A DNA stretch of 46,148 nt from Segetibacter sp. (GCA_028288485.1 JAQBNO010000176.1:1-46148), one strand, 5' to 3'; positions 1 to 8,153 are shown, numbered from the stretch's first letter. Notes: generated from the letters alone by a model not told the origin. A program made the numbers and translations.

Positions 1-21
1 TGGAGGTATGGGTGACCAACC

Positions 22-36
22 ATTTGAACGGGCAAC
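22..36 (+). repeat. 15-bp dispersed repeat, copy 1
   Basis: The 15-mer ATTTGAACGGGCAAC occurs here and again, exactly, at 6550-6564. Both copies are intergenic. The second copy runs on into the CAACGATG..GCCATGAA block that characterises the larger dispersed family described at 4019 and 14244, so this copy may be a diverged end of the same element. Confidence 0.5.
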
Positions 37-96
37 ATTGCTGCTGTAGATTCAATAGGTAGTATCGAAAAAATTGCTTGCTGAACTTCTTTTTCC

Positions 97-1134
97 CTAA
101 TACGATTCCTCGTGCTCTATCAGCGGCTTTTTCTCTGATTGCTTTTTAACGGGGGCTTTAGCTGGCGGAGGAGAAGGTTGTTGCTGCTTTCGGCTGTTTT
201 TTTCAGATTGCTGTATTAGTTTTTGTTCATCGCTTTTTCCGGTGCCATCTTTAAGCGGTAGCGGAATAGGTGCCTGGCCGTCTTCCAGTTTATAATCGAA
301 GACTTTGTCGACCTGCATCCATTTGCCGTTAGCCCATTTAAATCCCTGGTAGTCGCCATCAGGAACCATGGTGTAGGCCTTATCAGGTTCATTACTTTCA
401 CTTATGAGATGGTCGTACATGATCAGGTCCAGTTCCTTATCGTAGTTCATGCGTGCACGACCTTCTTTCTTATACTCCATGCAATAACGGGCAAGTGGAG
501 CTGAAGCTTTGGCATTACTACCAACTACAGAAAAGAACGGCCCGCCAAAAACTGGCTTTCCATTATCATCGAATGTCAACACCTCGATCCATTTCTTCGT
601 ACTCCTCATATTGTTGTCATCAAAACCAAGGAGGGTGTAATATTTTTTATTATTAAAAGTCTTTAAAACAATGCTGTAATAAATAGCCCCAATCCAGTTT
701 TGTCCCGTTCTGACTGAATCCTGTGGAGCAGTCGTGAAATCACTCATGTCGACCAAAGGATACAATTTTAATGACCCGTCGGCAGTTTTCATCTGAATTG
801 CTCCTCTCTGCCTGAAGTAATCTTCATCTCTCGAAAACTGCCATGAAAATATGCGAAAGGAACTGTCAGGTGGATAAATATGAGAAATGGTTTCAAGGGA
901 ATCGAAAGAATAATAAAATGAATTAGGCGTTTTTAGCGCCCTCACCAACATGCGAACGAAAACACTGTCAGCAGTAAATCGTTGTGAAGGAGTTTTATCC
1001 ATGATCATCTGCCGCCCATATGTCTTCAGCGTGTCTTCCAGCTTTGTCAATTGGGTAAAATCGGCGGAAGACAGCTTTTGTGCTGAAACTGAAATAGAAA
1101 CAATAGATGATAAAACGAATAAAAAGCGGCGCAT
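97..1134 (-). CDS. Secreted protein of unknown function, 345 aa
   Basis: I do not recognise a named family. The N-terminus (MRRFLFVLSSIVSISVSAQ) is a clear Sec signal peptide ending in the SxSAQ cleavage context common in Bacteroidota, so the product is exported to the periplasm or outer membrane. The body (about residues 20-290) is mixed alpha/beta, rich in Tyr, Phe and Trp (for example a KKYYTLLGFDDNN segment and GFKWANGKWMQVDKV), and resembles small secreted proteins of this phylum. The last ~50 residues are a Pro/Gln/Lys-rich low-complexity tail, probably disordered. It is the last gene of a minus-strand series, 73 bp after the HAD phosphatase, and may be separately transcribed. The coding call is strong; no function is proposed. 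Confidence 0.8.
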   Translation of the reverse strand: MRRFLFVLSSIVSISVSAQKLSSADFTQLTKLEDTLKTYGRQMIMDKTPSQRFTADSVFVRMLVRALKTPNSFYYSFDSLETISHIYPPDSSFRIFSWQFSRDEDYFRQRGAIQMKTADGSLKLYPLVDMSDFTTAPQDSVRTGQNWIGAIYYSIVLKTFNNKKYYTLLGFDDNNMRSTKKWIEVLTFDDNGKPVFGGPFFSVVGSNAKASAPLARYCMEYKKEGRARMNYDKELDLIMYDHLISESNEPDKAYTMVPDGDYQGFKWANGKWMQVDKVFDYKLEDGQAPIPLPLKDGTGKSDEQKLIQQSEKNSRKQQQPSPPPAKAPVKKQSEKKPLIEHEESY

Positions 1135-1207
1135 GTGTGTTCTTTGATAAACGAAAATAGACCAAGCCCTCTATAATAAATAGTGAATATAGAGCAGCAA
1201 AATTGTT

Positions 1208-1777
1208 TTAAGGTTTTGTTATAACAGATTGAAGGGTTTCAGCAAAAGTTATCAGGTCTTTAAAACGGAAATCAATGAGTGGGTTAGGGTCAGGAACTTC
1301 AGGATTGGTTGTATCAACATACACAGTAAGCATTCCGGCATTTTTACCAAATTTCATATCACTGAGCTTATTTCCAACCATAATGCTTTTCTTAAAGTCG
1401 ATGTGTTCAAAGTCTTTTTGGGCCTGGTAAGCCATCCCGGGGTTAGGCTTTCTCTCGTAACAATCGTTATCAGTACTACTGCAATAATAGATCTTATCTA
1501 ACCTTCCTGCATTCCGGGTGATTGTTGTGAGCATATTTGTATGAATAACAGCGAGGTCGTTCTCTGTCATTACGCCTTTGCCAACTCCACGCTGGTTGGT
1601 AACCATTACAATTGTTTGAAACAGGCCTGATAAAATTTTCAGCGCATCGGTCGCCCGATCATAAAAGCGGAATTCGTTCCAGTTGAGAACATAATCCTCT
1701 TTCTTTTCATGGTTGATCACGCCATCGCGGTCAAGGAATAAGGTCCAGCTGTGGTCGATTTGTGGAAGTTTGTTCAT
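1208..1777 (-). CDS. gmhB: HAD-IIIA phosphatase, probable D-glycero-D-manno-heptose-1,7-bisphosphate 7-phosphatase
   Basis: HAD-superfamily phosphatase of 189 aa, the normal size for GmhB. HAD motif I is LFLDRDGVIN, with nucleophile D16 and acid/base D18. Motif II is VTNQRGVGKG (T60). The motif III lysine lies in YERKPNPGM and motif IV in VGNKLSDMKFGKNAG, where the usual GD is GN. The zinc loop of classical GmhB (Cys-X-His with Cys-X-Cys) is only partly kept: I see CSSTDNDC, so metal binding may differ. In the GDP-heptose pathway this enzyme removes the 7-phosphate between the HddA and HddC steps. hddC, gmhA and hddA lie just upstream on the same strand, which supports the assignment over histidinol-phosphate phosphatase, the main alternative. 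Confidence 0.8.
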   Translation of the reverse strand: MNKLPQIDHSWTLFLDRDGVINHEKKEDYVLNWNEFRFYDRATDALKILSGLFQTIVMVTNQRGVGKGVMTENDLAVIHTNMLTTITRNAGRLDKIYYCSSTDNDCYERKPNPGMAYQAQKDFEHIDFKKSIMVGNKLSDMKFGKNAGMLTVYVDTTNPEVPDPNPLIDFRFKDLITFAETLQSVITKP

Positions 1778-2357
1778 GTGAATGGTGAATAGTGAATCAA
1801 TGTAGTTGACTTAAGCTAATCTTGTAAGAGACGCTATTTGTTTCGCGCCTTTCTTATGCAAGTTTTGTCACTTTCTTTTATCTCAGAGATATTTATGTTT
1901 TTATTGGTTTCGATGAATGCTCCGCATTTCCTTGATGAAAAGAAAGTAACCAAAGAAAAATCAAGAAAGGAACGAAACAGCCCGTTCCTTTCGTTGTTCC
2001 TTGATTAAGCAGTAGTGCTACGGTGGCTTCGGCATTTGTTTTTCACGCATATTCTGCTCTCTGAATTCTAATTCAAATGGCCAAAGTAGCAAGGCTGCAA
2101 CGCCAGACAGCATAACAAAAGTGGTTTTGAAAGACTATCTGATAATTTTTAGCCTTTTTTATGGAGTCTTGATTTTTTTGTTTCTGGGATCAAGAAAAAA
2201 AGAAAAACAAAACATGATCAGTAAAACATGAAGAACTCTAAGTACTTCGTCCTGGCAGGGCAGCAGGACAATAATTCCTTAAGTCAACGGCATTGAATAG
2301 TGAATGGGCAATAAGGTGGGGGTGTAAAGGATGCGTTTTAATTCGTCATCTAATCCC
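1778..2357 (-). other. Intergenic region with nested palindromes, no gene seen
   Basis: This 580-bp gap between hddC and the phosphatase gene has no convincing ORF. It holds an inverted repeat with arms at 1867-1879 (GTCACTTTCTTTT) and 1938-1950 (AAAAGAAAGTAAC), 12 of 13 bases complementary, and next to it a perfect 9-bp hairpin (AAAGGAACG 1966-1974, CGTTCCTTT 1983-1991). A TCTTGAT/ATCAAGA pair lies near 2170-2200 between poly-T and poly-A runs. This looks like a miniature, non-coding palindromic element rather than a decayed gene. Confidence 0.5.
1867..1991. repeat. Nested inverted repeats (MITE- or REP-like)
   Basis: Outer arms 1867-1879 and 1938-1950 pair at 12 of 13 positions. A separate 9-bp perfect hairpin with an 8-nt loop occupies 1966-1991. 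No transposase is present, so any mobility would have to be supplied in trans. Whether other copies exist in the genome cannot be seen from the window. Confidence 0.5.
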
Positions 2358-3053
2358 TCATCTCAACTCTGATTGTGCCCGGGCATAATCTTCGGGAATG
2401 CCAATATCTATAAAATATTCATCCTGCACTACACCCATTATTCTTCTTTTTCTATAGTATTGTTCCATGTAATCCTTTTCGAAGGAAAATTTCTCCGGCA
2501 GGTTTTCTTCAAGAAACCGGTGTTTATGTATAGCGTACACGCCACCGTTAATTAATCCATATTCATAGTGTTGCTTTTCCAGGAAGCTTTTTACAAGATG
2601 GTCCGTGTCAACTTCCACCACTCCGTAACGGTCAAAGTTTTTCATTGGCTTTAAACTTAGCGTGCATTCAGCGCCACTTAAAGCGTGAAAGCCTGCGAGT
2701 AAAGTAACATCTACTTTAAAAAGTGTATCTCCGTTGGTAACCAAAACAGATTTCTCTTTTGCCATACACAGCGCCTTTTTTATAGCGCCACCGGTTCCTA
2801 AAGGTTCATCTTCTATGCACGTTTTAAAAAGGAGGTGCGGGAAATCTTTTTCAATAAAGGCTACAATAGCCTCGCTTTTATAACCCAGAGAGAAGATGAA
2901 ATGTTTGATACCCTGTTTCTGCAGGTGATTTATGACGTAGCTTAAAAAAGGTGTATCATTAACAGGCGCCATGCATTTCGGCAGATCAGGAACTACCGAA
3001 CGCAGCCTTGTTCCTAAGCCCCCGGCCAGTATGATTGCTTCATTGATAACCAT
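2358..3053 (-). CDS. hddC: D-glycero-alpha-D-manno-heptose 1-phosphate guanylyltransferase
   Basis: Sugar-phosphate nucleotidyltransferase of 231 aa with a Rossmann-like fold. The nucleotide-binding loop ILAGGLGTRLR (residues 8-18) is followed by PKCMAPV, the substrate loop EDEPLGTGGAI and the metal-binding VTNGDTLF. In this context the likely reaction is GTP plus D-glycero-alpha-D-manno-heptose 1-phosphate to GDP-heptose, the final activation step in the cytoplasm. It starts 24 bp after gmhA ends, so the two are probably co-transcribed. By motif alone it could be another hexose-1-phosphate nucleotidyltransferase; the neighbouring gmhA, hddA and gmhB genes decide the call. Confidence 0.85.
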   Translation of the reverse strand: MVINEAIILAGGLGTRLRSVVPDLPKCMAPVNDTPFLSYVINHLQKQGIKHFIFSLGYKSEAIVAFIEKDFPHLLFKTCIEDEPLGTGGAIKKALCMAKEKSVLVTNGDTLFKVDVTLLAGFHALSGAECTLSLKPMKNFDRYGVVEVDTDHLVKSFLEKQHYEYGLINGGVYAIHKHRFLEENLPEKFSFEKDYMEQYYRKRRIMGVVQDEYFIDIGIPEDYARAQSELR

Positions 3054-3077
3054 AAATCAAATTACAATTAATTTTTG

Positions 3078-3653
3078 TTAGGCAGGAAAAAGGTTTTCTT
3101 CTACAAATTGACAAATGATATGCCCCAGTAAAATATGGCTTTCCTGTATTCTCGGCGTATCGAAGGAAGGGACATTTATTAATATATTGCTTGCTTCTTT
3201 CATTACACCGCCTGTTGCGCCGGTAAAACCTATTGTTGTCATTCCTTTGAGCTTTGCAGCTTCAAATGCTTTTACAACATTTCCCGAATTTCCTGATGTG
3301 CTTATGCCAACAACAACGTCACCACTGTTGCCCATGCCTTCGATCATTCTTGAATAAATTACATCATAACTGTAATCGTTGGCAACTGCAGTAAGGTAAG
3401 AGGTGTTGCAATGCATTGCTTCTGCCGGTAATGCGGGCCTGTCTTTATAAAACCTTCCTGAAAATTCTGCTGCCAGGTGTTGCGCGTCGGCGGCACTTCC
3501 GCCGTTACCGCAAAACAAAACTTTATTGCCGTTTTTAAACGCCGATGTTATCACTTCCACTGCCTTTTGAACGCTCGAAAGTAATTGCTCATCTTCCAAA
3601 ACCTGTTGTTTAACTTCAATAGATTTTATTATGATATCTTTTATGTTGTTCAT
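3078..3653 (-). CDS. gmhA: Sedoheptulose-7-phosphate isomerase (phosphoheptose isomerase)
   Basis: SIS-domain protein of 191 aa, matching the family's usual length. CGNGGSAADAQHLAAEF (residues 48-64) is the GmhA signature, with H59 and E63 at the positions of the catalytic/zinc residues. The phosphate-binding GISTSGNSGNVVKAF and the C-terminal ESHILLGHIICQF segment, which carries the second conserved His, are also present. It isomerises sedoheptulose 7-phosphate to D-glycero-D-manno-heptose 7-phosphate, the first committed step of heptose synthesis. It lies directly upstream of hddC on the minus strand and is separated from hddA by a 553-bp repeat-containing gap. Confidence 0.93.
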   Translation of the reverse strand: MNNIKDIIIKSIEVKQQVLEDEQLLSSVQKAVEVITSAFKNGNKVLFCGNGGSAADAQHLAAEFSGRFYKDRPALPAEAMHCNTSYLTAVANDYSYDVIYSRMIEGMGNSGDVVVGISTSGNSGNVVKAFEAAKLKGMTTIGFTGATGGVMKEASNILINVPSFDTPRIQESHILLGHIICQFVEENLFPA

Positions 3654-3716
3654 TATCGCGGGGGGTTTTTAAATGTTTTTGTTACTTTTTTGTTAGCCAG
3701 CTTTTCATCTTTATTT

Positions 3717-3744
3717 AGCATTGTTGCGTCGCACACTTGTACCG
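3717..3744 (-). repeat. Dispersed palindrome-core repeat, GCGTCGC variant
   Basis: The sequence from AGCATTGTTGCGTCGCACAC onward through CTTGTACCG aligns with 14254-14281 at about 21 of 26 positions. The core here is GCGTCGC where the 14-kb copy has GTGTCAC. Both are perfect odd palindromes, so the two differences compensate each other. Confidence 0.5.
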
Positions 3745-4018
3745 AAGGAAGGGAGGGGCCGGGTTTTATGTTACCGGTTGCCTGTTACAGGTTTTAGGGT
3801 TGCCGTTTCCATTTTCCATTTTCGGGTTTTGGTCTACAAGGTTAGGTATTAAGTAAAAGGTTTAAAGTTCCAAGAATATATATCAAATTCCATGTGCCGA
3901 ATCAATTCATTTGTATAGGTAGTACGTGCGGGTAGTCTGTTGCTGGTTCAACTTAAAAACTTTACAACGTAACTGTTTCCCGTTTCAAACTGGCCAACAG
4001 AGAATTACCCAAAGATGC

Positions 4019-4049
4019 AGTGAGTGACACAACGATGTTGCCATGAAAA
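4019..4049 (+). repeat. 31-bp dispersed repeat, 29/31 identical to the 14.2-kb copy
   Basis: The block begins AGTGAGTGACACAACGATG and continues through TTGCCATGAAAA. It matches the reverse complement of 14244-14274 at 29 of 31 bases. Similarity continues downstream into a GCCGGT..CCAAAAA segment also seen at 23676-23692. Confidence 0.7.
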
Positions 4050-4138
4050 TAGTTTGCCGGTCCCCAAAAAGATACTTTATTGATCCGTACATCATCAGTT
4101 ACCGCTTAGGCGCAACCAGCATCCTGAAAGTGGCAACC

Positions 4139-4203
4139 GCTGTAACCGGTAACGTGCCACGTGCAATTGGTACAGGCAATTGGTAACAGGCAACCTGCAA
4201 CTG
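4139..4203 (+). repeat. Degenerate tandem GGCAAYTGGTAACA-type units
   Basis: Several imperfect copies of a unit like GCAATTGGTAACAG follow one another (for example GCAATTGGTACAG then GCAATTGGTAACAG then GCAACCTGCAA). The reverse-oriented relative lies at 3771-3790. There is no coding potential. Confidence 0.45.
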
Positions 4204-4206
4204 CCT

Positions 4207-5229
4207 CTACACGGTCCAGGTATTTAAACCCGTCTGGGCAAATTGATAATGCCGCGTTTGTCCGCCAAATTTTCCGAGTGTTTCCATTACTTTGTACCTG
4301 CAGTTGCCCGGGCAGTAAAAGATCATAAAACCGCCGCCGCCTGCCCCGCTGATCTTTCCACCTGTTGCACCTGCTTTTTTAGCGGCTTCATACACTTCTT
4401 CAAGGCTGCTGTTACTAATGTTTGCAGCCATTTGCCTTTTTTGCTTAAAACCAAAATCTAAGATTTCTCCGATTTCGTGTAACCTTCCTTTCAGCATAGC
4501 TTCTTTCATCATTCGTGCCTGCTCTTTCAACTGGTGCATTGCTTCAATTGATTTCTCATTCCTGGCGTTCACATTCTTAACCTGCTCTTTAATAATGGTG
4601 GCACTTTCTCTGCTGGTTGATGTGAAATACAGCACAAGATTATTTTCAAGTTCGTTTAAGATCTGCTGTTTTATCCGCAACGGATTTACGATTACTTTAT
4701 CTCCTTCGTAAAACTCCATAAAGTTTACCCCGCCAAAGGTAGCTGCATATTGGTCTTGCTTACCGCCAGCCAACTTCAGGTCGCTTCTTTCTATATCGTA
4801 GGCATAGTGGGCGATGTCGTACTCGCCCAAAGGGAGCCGGAGCATTTCGTAAAAAGCGCCTATGATTGCCACAACAAGAGTAGAAGAAGTTCCAAGACCG
4901 CTACCGGCAGGAGCATCTACATAAGTAGATAGCCTGAAACCTGTTAATGGAACGCCATAATCCTGCTGAACGCGGTTATAAACGCCTTTCAACAGATCCA
5001 GTTTCCCATCTATTGGCAACTCGTTGCTCCATTCGAATCTTTGTTCTTCATGGCGGTCAAGTGCCTGAACGATAATTGCATTCTCTTCTATTGGTTCAAT
5101 ATTGGCGTGTGCAAATAAATTAATGGTTGCATTTAAAATGGCGCCTCCGTACAGGTCGCTATAGGGACTAACATCGGTACCGCCGCCGGCAAGACCAATT
5201 CTTAAAGGAGCTCTGCTACGATATATCAT
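4207..5229 (-). CDS. hddA: D-glycero-alpha-D-manno-heptose-7-phosphate kinase (GHMP kinase)
   Basis: GHMP-family kinase of 340 aa, the expected length for HddA. The N-terminal signature APLRIGLAGGGTDVSPY (residues 7-23) is typical of HddA and L-fucokinase-like GHMP kinases. The ATP loop is APAGSGLGTSSTLVVA (about 108-123) and the C-terminal motif 3 is GKISGAGGGGFMIFY. It phosphorylates C1 of D-glycero-D-manno-heptose 7-phosphate to give the alpha-1,7-bisphosphate, which commits the sugar to the GDP rather than the ADP branch. Only 15 bp separate it from the upstream glycosyltransferase, so they are likely one transcript. Together with gmhA, gmhB and hddC it completes the GDP-heptose route. 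Confidence 0.9.
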   Translation of the reverse strand: MIYRSRAPLRIGLAGGGTDVSPYSDLYGGAILNATINLFAHANIEPIEENAIIVQALDRHEEQRFEWSNELPIDGKLDLLKGVYNRVQQDYGVPLTGFRLSTYVDAPAGSGLGTSSTLVVAIIGAFYEMLRLPLGEYDIAHYAYDIERSDLKLAGGKQDQYAATFGGVNFMEFYEGDKVIVNPLRIKQQILNELENNLVLYFTSTSRESATIIKEQVKNVNARNEKSIEAMHQLKEQARMMKEAMLKGRLHEIGEILDFGFKQKRQMAANISNSSLEEVYEAAKKAGATGGKISGAGGGGFMIFYCPGNCRYKVMETLGKFGGQTRHYQFAQTGLNTWTV

Positions 5230-5244
5230 TTTTCGGAGATAGAA

Positions 5245-6369
5245 TTATTTGGATATTAAACGAATAATAGTACCGGTTAAATTGTTCCAGCTATATTTTT
5301 TCTTTTCAATGCGAAGATGTGGTAAAAAGTGGTTTTCACCTAATTCATACATTTTTAATATGTTAGCGGCTAACGATGCAGGTGTTGGTTCGCTAACTAA
5401 CCCCACTTGCCCATTTGGAACCAGGTCGGGTAATCCGCCAACATTTGTTACCAGCATAGGTTTTTCAAAATGGTAGGCGAGCGGTGTTACCCCACTTTGT
5501 GTTGCATTGCGATAAGGTTGAATAACAAAATCGGCAGCACTTAAATAATACCTTACTTCACTATCCGGTATAAAATCGGTTCGCAGGATAAGCTGGGATG
5601 ACAGATCGTTTTGAGCGATCAACTCATCGTAGATCTTCCGGTCTTCGTAAAATTCCCCGGCTATCAAAAGTTTGATTCCTGAAGAACGGAGATCAGGAAG
5701 GGCCATTGCTTTTAAGAGCAGGTCAAGCCCCTTGTATTGCCTTATAAACCCGAAGAAAAGGATGATCTTGTCATCTGCGTTTAATCCTAATTGTTTTCTT
5801 GCCTCGTTTTTTGGTAAAGCTTCTCCAAAATTATCATACAAAGGATGAACAACTTGCTGAGCAGGCTTTTGAGTAATGCTTTTGAGGTCTTTCATTACTT
5901 TTTCGCTCATTGTTACAAATGCATCAATTGGTTTAACGAAGTAAGCTGTAAATGCAGTATCTCCTGCCCGTTTTTCGTGTGGTTTAATGTTGTCTGCAAT
6001 ACAAACAACTTTTGTATGCCTGTTTTTTTTCACTATTCTTAATATCGTTCCCAGGCTAGGACCCATAAAAGGAAGCCAGTAGCGTACAACGATAAGATCG
6101 GGTTTAACTCGCTTCAATTCGTTGCCCACCGCTAACCAGTTTAGGGGATTAACCGAGTTTATACGAACTTTAATAGCAACATCTTTTGGAGCCGGCTCTG
6201 TAGAGTATTGGGTAGTTCCGGGGAAAAGGAAGCCTGGATATTGTAATGAAAAGGTATAAATGATCACTTCATTTCCTTCGGAAGTAAATTGTCGTGCAAG
6301 CCTTTCGTTAAAAGAAGCTAAGCCTCCGCGAAGCGGATGGGCAGGGCCAATAATAACCACTTTACTCAT
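5245..6369 (-). CDS. Glycosyltransferase family 4 (GT-B fold)
   Basis: A retaining GT-B glycosyltransferase of 374 aa when started at the ATG at 6369 (MSKVVIIGPAHPLRGGLASFNERL). The longer in-frame ORF to 6477 adds 36 residues that look non-coding, and a consensus promoter box sits just upstream of 6369, so I prefer the short form. The N-terminal Rossmann domain carries the glycine-rich PLRGG loop. The C-terminal domain has FFGFIRQYKGLDLLLKA and SAADFVIQPYRNATQSGVTPLAY, the donor-binding region, where the first Glu of the usual EX7E motif is not obvious. It probably adds a sugar to a lipid-linked glycan on the cytoplasmic face. Its position before hddA suggests the heptose-containing polymer is the product, but the donor is not shown by the sequence. 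Confidence 0.85.
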   Translation of the reverse strand: MSKVVIIGPAHPLRGGLASFNERLARQFTSEGNEVIIYTFSLQYPGFLFPGTTQYSTEPAPKDVAIKVRINSVNPLNWLAVGNELKRVKPDLIVVRYWLPFMGPSLGTILRIVKKNRHTKVVCIADNIKPHEKRAGDTAFTAYFVKPIDAFVTMSEKVMKDLKSITQKPAQQVVHPLYDNFGEALPKNEARKQLGLNADDKIILFFGFIRQYKGLDLLLKAMALPDLRSSGIKLLIAGEFYEDRKIYDELIAQNDLSSQLILRTDFIPDSEVRYYLSAADFVIQPYRNATQSGVTPLAYHFEKPMLVTNVGGLPDLVPNGQVGLVSEPTPASLAANILKMYELGENHFLPHLRIEKKKYSWNNLTGTIIRLISK

Positions 6370-6373
6370 GTTG

Positions 6374-6381
6374 CAAATATA
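6374..6381 (-). promoter_or_regulatory. Candidate Bacteroidota -7 promoter box (TATATTTG)
   Basis: On the minus strand TATATTTG, a perfect match to the Bacteroidota -7 consensus TAnnTTTG, ends four bases before the ATG at 6369. Transcription would begin at or very near the start codon, implying a leaderless message and supporting the shorter glycosyltransferase start. No good -33 TTTG is seen at the expected spacing, so this is tentative. Confidence 0.4.
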
Positions 6382-6549
6382 GGTCTTGTAATTTTCTTGG
6401 CTGACAGGCAGAAAAGAGAGGTTTGGGACATCAATATAAAGCCGGCGGAAATAAGGGGAGTTGGAAGGATTGGGCAACCAAGGAGATAAAAGCTCGAAGA
6501 TGATACACCGTTTGCAGATGAAGTGATTGCGATATTCGGCCTGGCATCA

Positions 6550-6578
6550 ATTTGAACGGGCAACGATGAAGCCATGAA
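6550..6578 (+). repeat. Dispersed repeat copy, ATTTGAACGGGCAAC then CAACGATG..GCCATGAA
   Basis: The first 15 bases match 22-36 exactly. The following CAACGATGAAGCCATGAACC resembles the CAACGATGTTGCCATGAAAA half of the copy at 4019. It lies in the 299-bp gap between the two glycosyltransferase genes, which otherwise shows no gene. Confidence 0.5.
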
Positions 6579-6668
6579 CCATAGTTGGTATTAAAGCACT
6601 TTAAGATTTCTAATAATTAAATGTTTACGACTTCTTGAAAGCTGCATAGCATGATGCAATTCATCATT

Positions 6669-7610
6669 CTATACGCCTATCTTCTTCTCGATAAGGTATA
6701 CATTTCTTTCGCTGGAATTCCTCGAAATTAACTCTGCAAGAAAACCTGCAAGGAACAACTGCATTCCAATAACCATAGTAGCAAGTGCGATATAAAATGA
6801 GGGGCGATTGGTAAGGCTGAAGTCGGCAGAAACAAATTTTGCAATCACCAGGTAAAAAATCATACAAAAGCCTACGAGGAAAAAAAGAGTACCATAGAGA
6901 CCGAAAAAGTGCATAGGCCGTTTACCGAACTTACTTACGAAAGTTATGGTTGCCAGGTCGAGAAAGCCGTTAACAAAACGTTCCCAGCCGAACTTCGTAG
7001 TCCCGTATTTTCGTGCCCGGTGTTCGACTACTTTTTCGCCGATTTTTTTAAAGCCTGCCCATTTTGCAAGTACAGGAATATAACGGTGCATTTCGCCATA
7101 TACTTCAATACTTTTAACCACCTTCTTTTTATATGCCTTTAAGCCACAATTAAAATCGTGTAAGTAAATACCACTGCTTTTTCTTGCGGCCGCATTATAA
7201 ATTTTGGAGGGAATATTTTTAGTAAGCGTATTGTCATATCGTTTCTTCTTCCATCCGCTTACCATATCGTAGTGATCTTCGGTAATCATTCTTCTTAATT
7301 CCGGTATCTCGTCGGGGGAGTCCTGCAGGTCTGCGTCCATCGTGATTACAACATCACCTTTAGCTGCTTTAAAACCTTCATTTAATGCTGCTGATTTACC
7401 ATAATTTCTTTGGAATTTGATTCCTTTTATATGGTTGTCGCTGGCCGCCAGCTGTTCAATTACGTTCCAGCTATCATCTGTACTTCCATCGTCAACTAAA
7501 ATTATTTCGTAAGAAAGGTTGTTCGTGTTTACCACTCTATCAATCCATGTGCACAGCTCGGGAAGTGATTCATCTTCGTTAAATAACGGAACTACAATAG
7601 ATACATCCAT
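6669..7610 (-). CDS. Family 2 glycosyltransferase, polyprenyl-phosphate sugar transferase type
   Basis: GT-A enzyme of 313 aa in the DPM1/GtrB/ArnC-like group. The nucleotide-sugar site is seen as VDDGSTDDSW, QRNYGKSAALNEGF and the DxD-type metal motif TMDADLQDSPDEI. Two hydrophobic segments near residues 233-255 and 268-292 (HFFGLYGTLFFLVGFCMIFYLV and FYIALATMVIGMQLFLAGFLAELI) anchor it in the inner membrane, as in GtrB. The family transfers a sugar from a nucleotide donor to undecaprenyl phosphate. It is the last gene of a compact operon with the DUF4199 protein (9-bp gap) and the dihydroorotase-like protein. The sugar is not determined. Confidence 0.9.
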   Translation of the reverse strand: MDVSIVVPLFNEDESLPELCTWIDRVVNTNNLSYEIILVDDGSTDDSWNVIEQLAASDNHIKGIKFQRNYGKSAALNEGFKAAKGDVVITMDADLQDSPDEIPELRRMITEDHYDMVSGWKKKRYDNTLTKNIPSKIYNAAARKSSGIYLHDFNCGLKAYKKKVVKSIEVYGEMHRYIPVLAKWAGFKKIGEKVVEHRARKYGTTKFGWERFVNGFLDLATITFVSKFGKRPMHFFGLYGTLFFLVGFCMIFYLVIAKFVSADFSLTNRPSFYIALATMVIGMQLFLAGFLAELISRNSSERNVYLIEKKIGV

Positions 7611-7619
7611 TCTTGATAA

Positions 7620-8135
7620 TTAACCTTGTTGTACAAACGGGGTCTCGGGATTCTTCTTGGCAACTGCAGCACCAATCAATGCGCCAATTAATCCTACCAC
7701 CATGTAAATAAATAAAACACCGCCGATAGCAAAGGGGAGAAAGAATTTCCTTGTAATACTCATTGCCTGGTCGATCTGGTCATCCGACATATTTTTCTCT
7801 TCCATGCCGGTACGTGCTTCGCGAAGAGCAACATCAATTTGTTCAGGACTGATAAATTTTATAGAAATAATAGTAAATATGGTCATGATTGCGGTTACAG
7901 CAGCAGCTACTTTAAAAGCATGAGCGAAGATGCTTCCGAATGTAATATTACCATGTAATTGGTTAGCATAAATAATCCCGCTCCATATAATCCCTGCAAA
8001 AAAAAGGAGTAAGCTAATCGAACCTAGTCCTTTGTTTGATGATAAATCTAAGAATTGGAGAATTAAAGAGAAGACAATTAGAATGAGCGATATAATTAAG
8101 CCTTTAATAGCAGGAGAAGTGGTTTTTTGTTCCAT
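7620..8135 (-). CDS. DUF4199 membrane protein
   Basis: Integral membrane protein of 171 aa with four predicted helices: residues about 10-27, 36-57, 67-92 and 130-158, the last ending in the small-residue stretch GLIGALIGAAVAKK. The fold, length and final KKNPETPF-type tail fit the Bacteroidota DUF4199 family, whose function is unknown. A charged segment (about 95-125, rich in Glu, Arg and Asp) separates helices 3 and 4. It sits 9 bp before the GT2 gene and 18 bp after the dihydroorotase-like gene, so it may assist a membrane step in glycan assembly; that role is inferred from neighbours only. Confidence 0.85.
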   Translation of the reverse strand: MEQKTTSPAIKGLIISLILIVFSLILQFLDLSSNKGLGSISLLLFFAGIIWSGIIYANQLHGNITFGSIFAHAFKVAAAVTAIMTIFTIISIKFISPEQIDVALREARTGMEEKNMSDDQIDQAMSITRKFFLPFAIGGVLFIYMVVGLIGALIGAAVAKKNPETPFVQQG

Positions 8136-8153
8136 TGAATTAGTATTTTAATT

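Larger units (their letters stand above)
3654..4206 (-). other. Intergenic repeat-rich gap between hddA and gmhA
   Basis: No gene is seen in these 553 bp. They contain two members of the dispersed palindrome family (3717-3744 and 4019-4049) and degenerate tandem GCAATTGGTAACAG-like units at about 4139-4200. The 12-mer GGTTGCCTGTTA at 3776-3787 has its exact reverse complement at 4184-4195, so the gap is bounded by an inverted repeat. It interrupts an otherwise compact heptose pathway cluster and may be an insertion. Confidence 0.5.

Noticed and set aside
6370-6477. Upstream extension of the GT4 reading frame by 36 residues
   Set aside because: The added residues do not resemble a glycosyltransferase start, whereas MSKVVIIGPAHPLRGG does, and a promoter box falls inside the extension.
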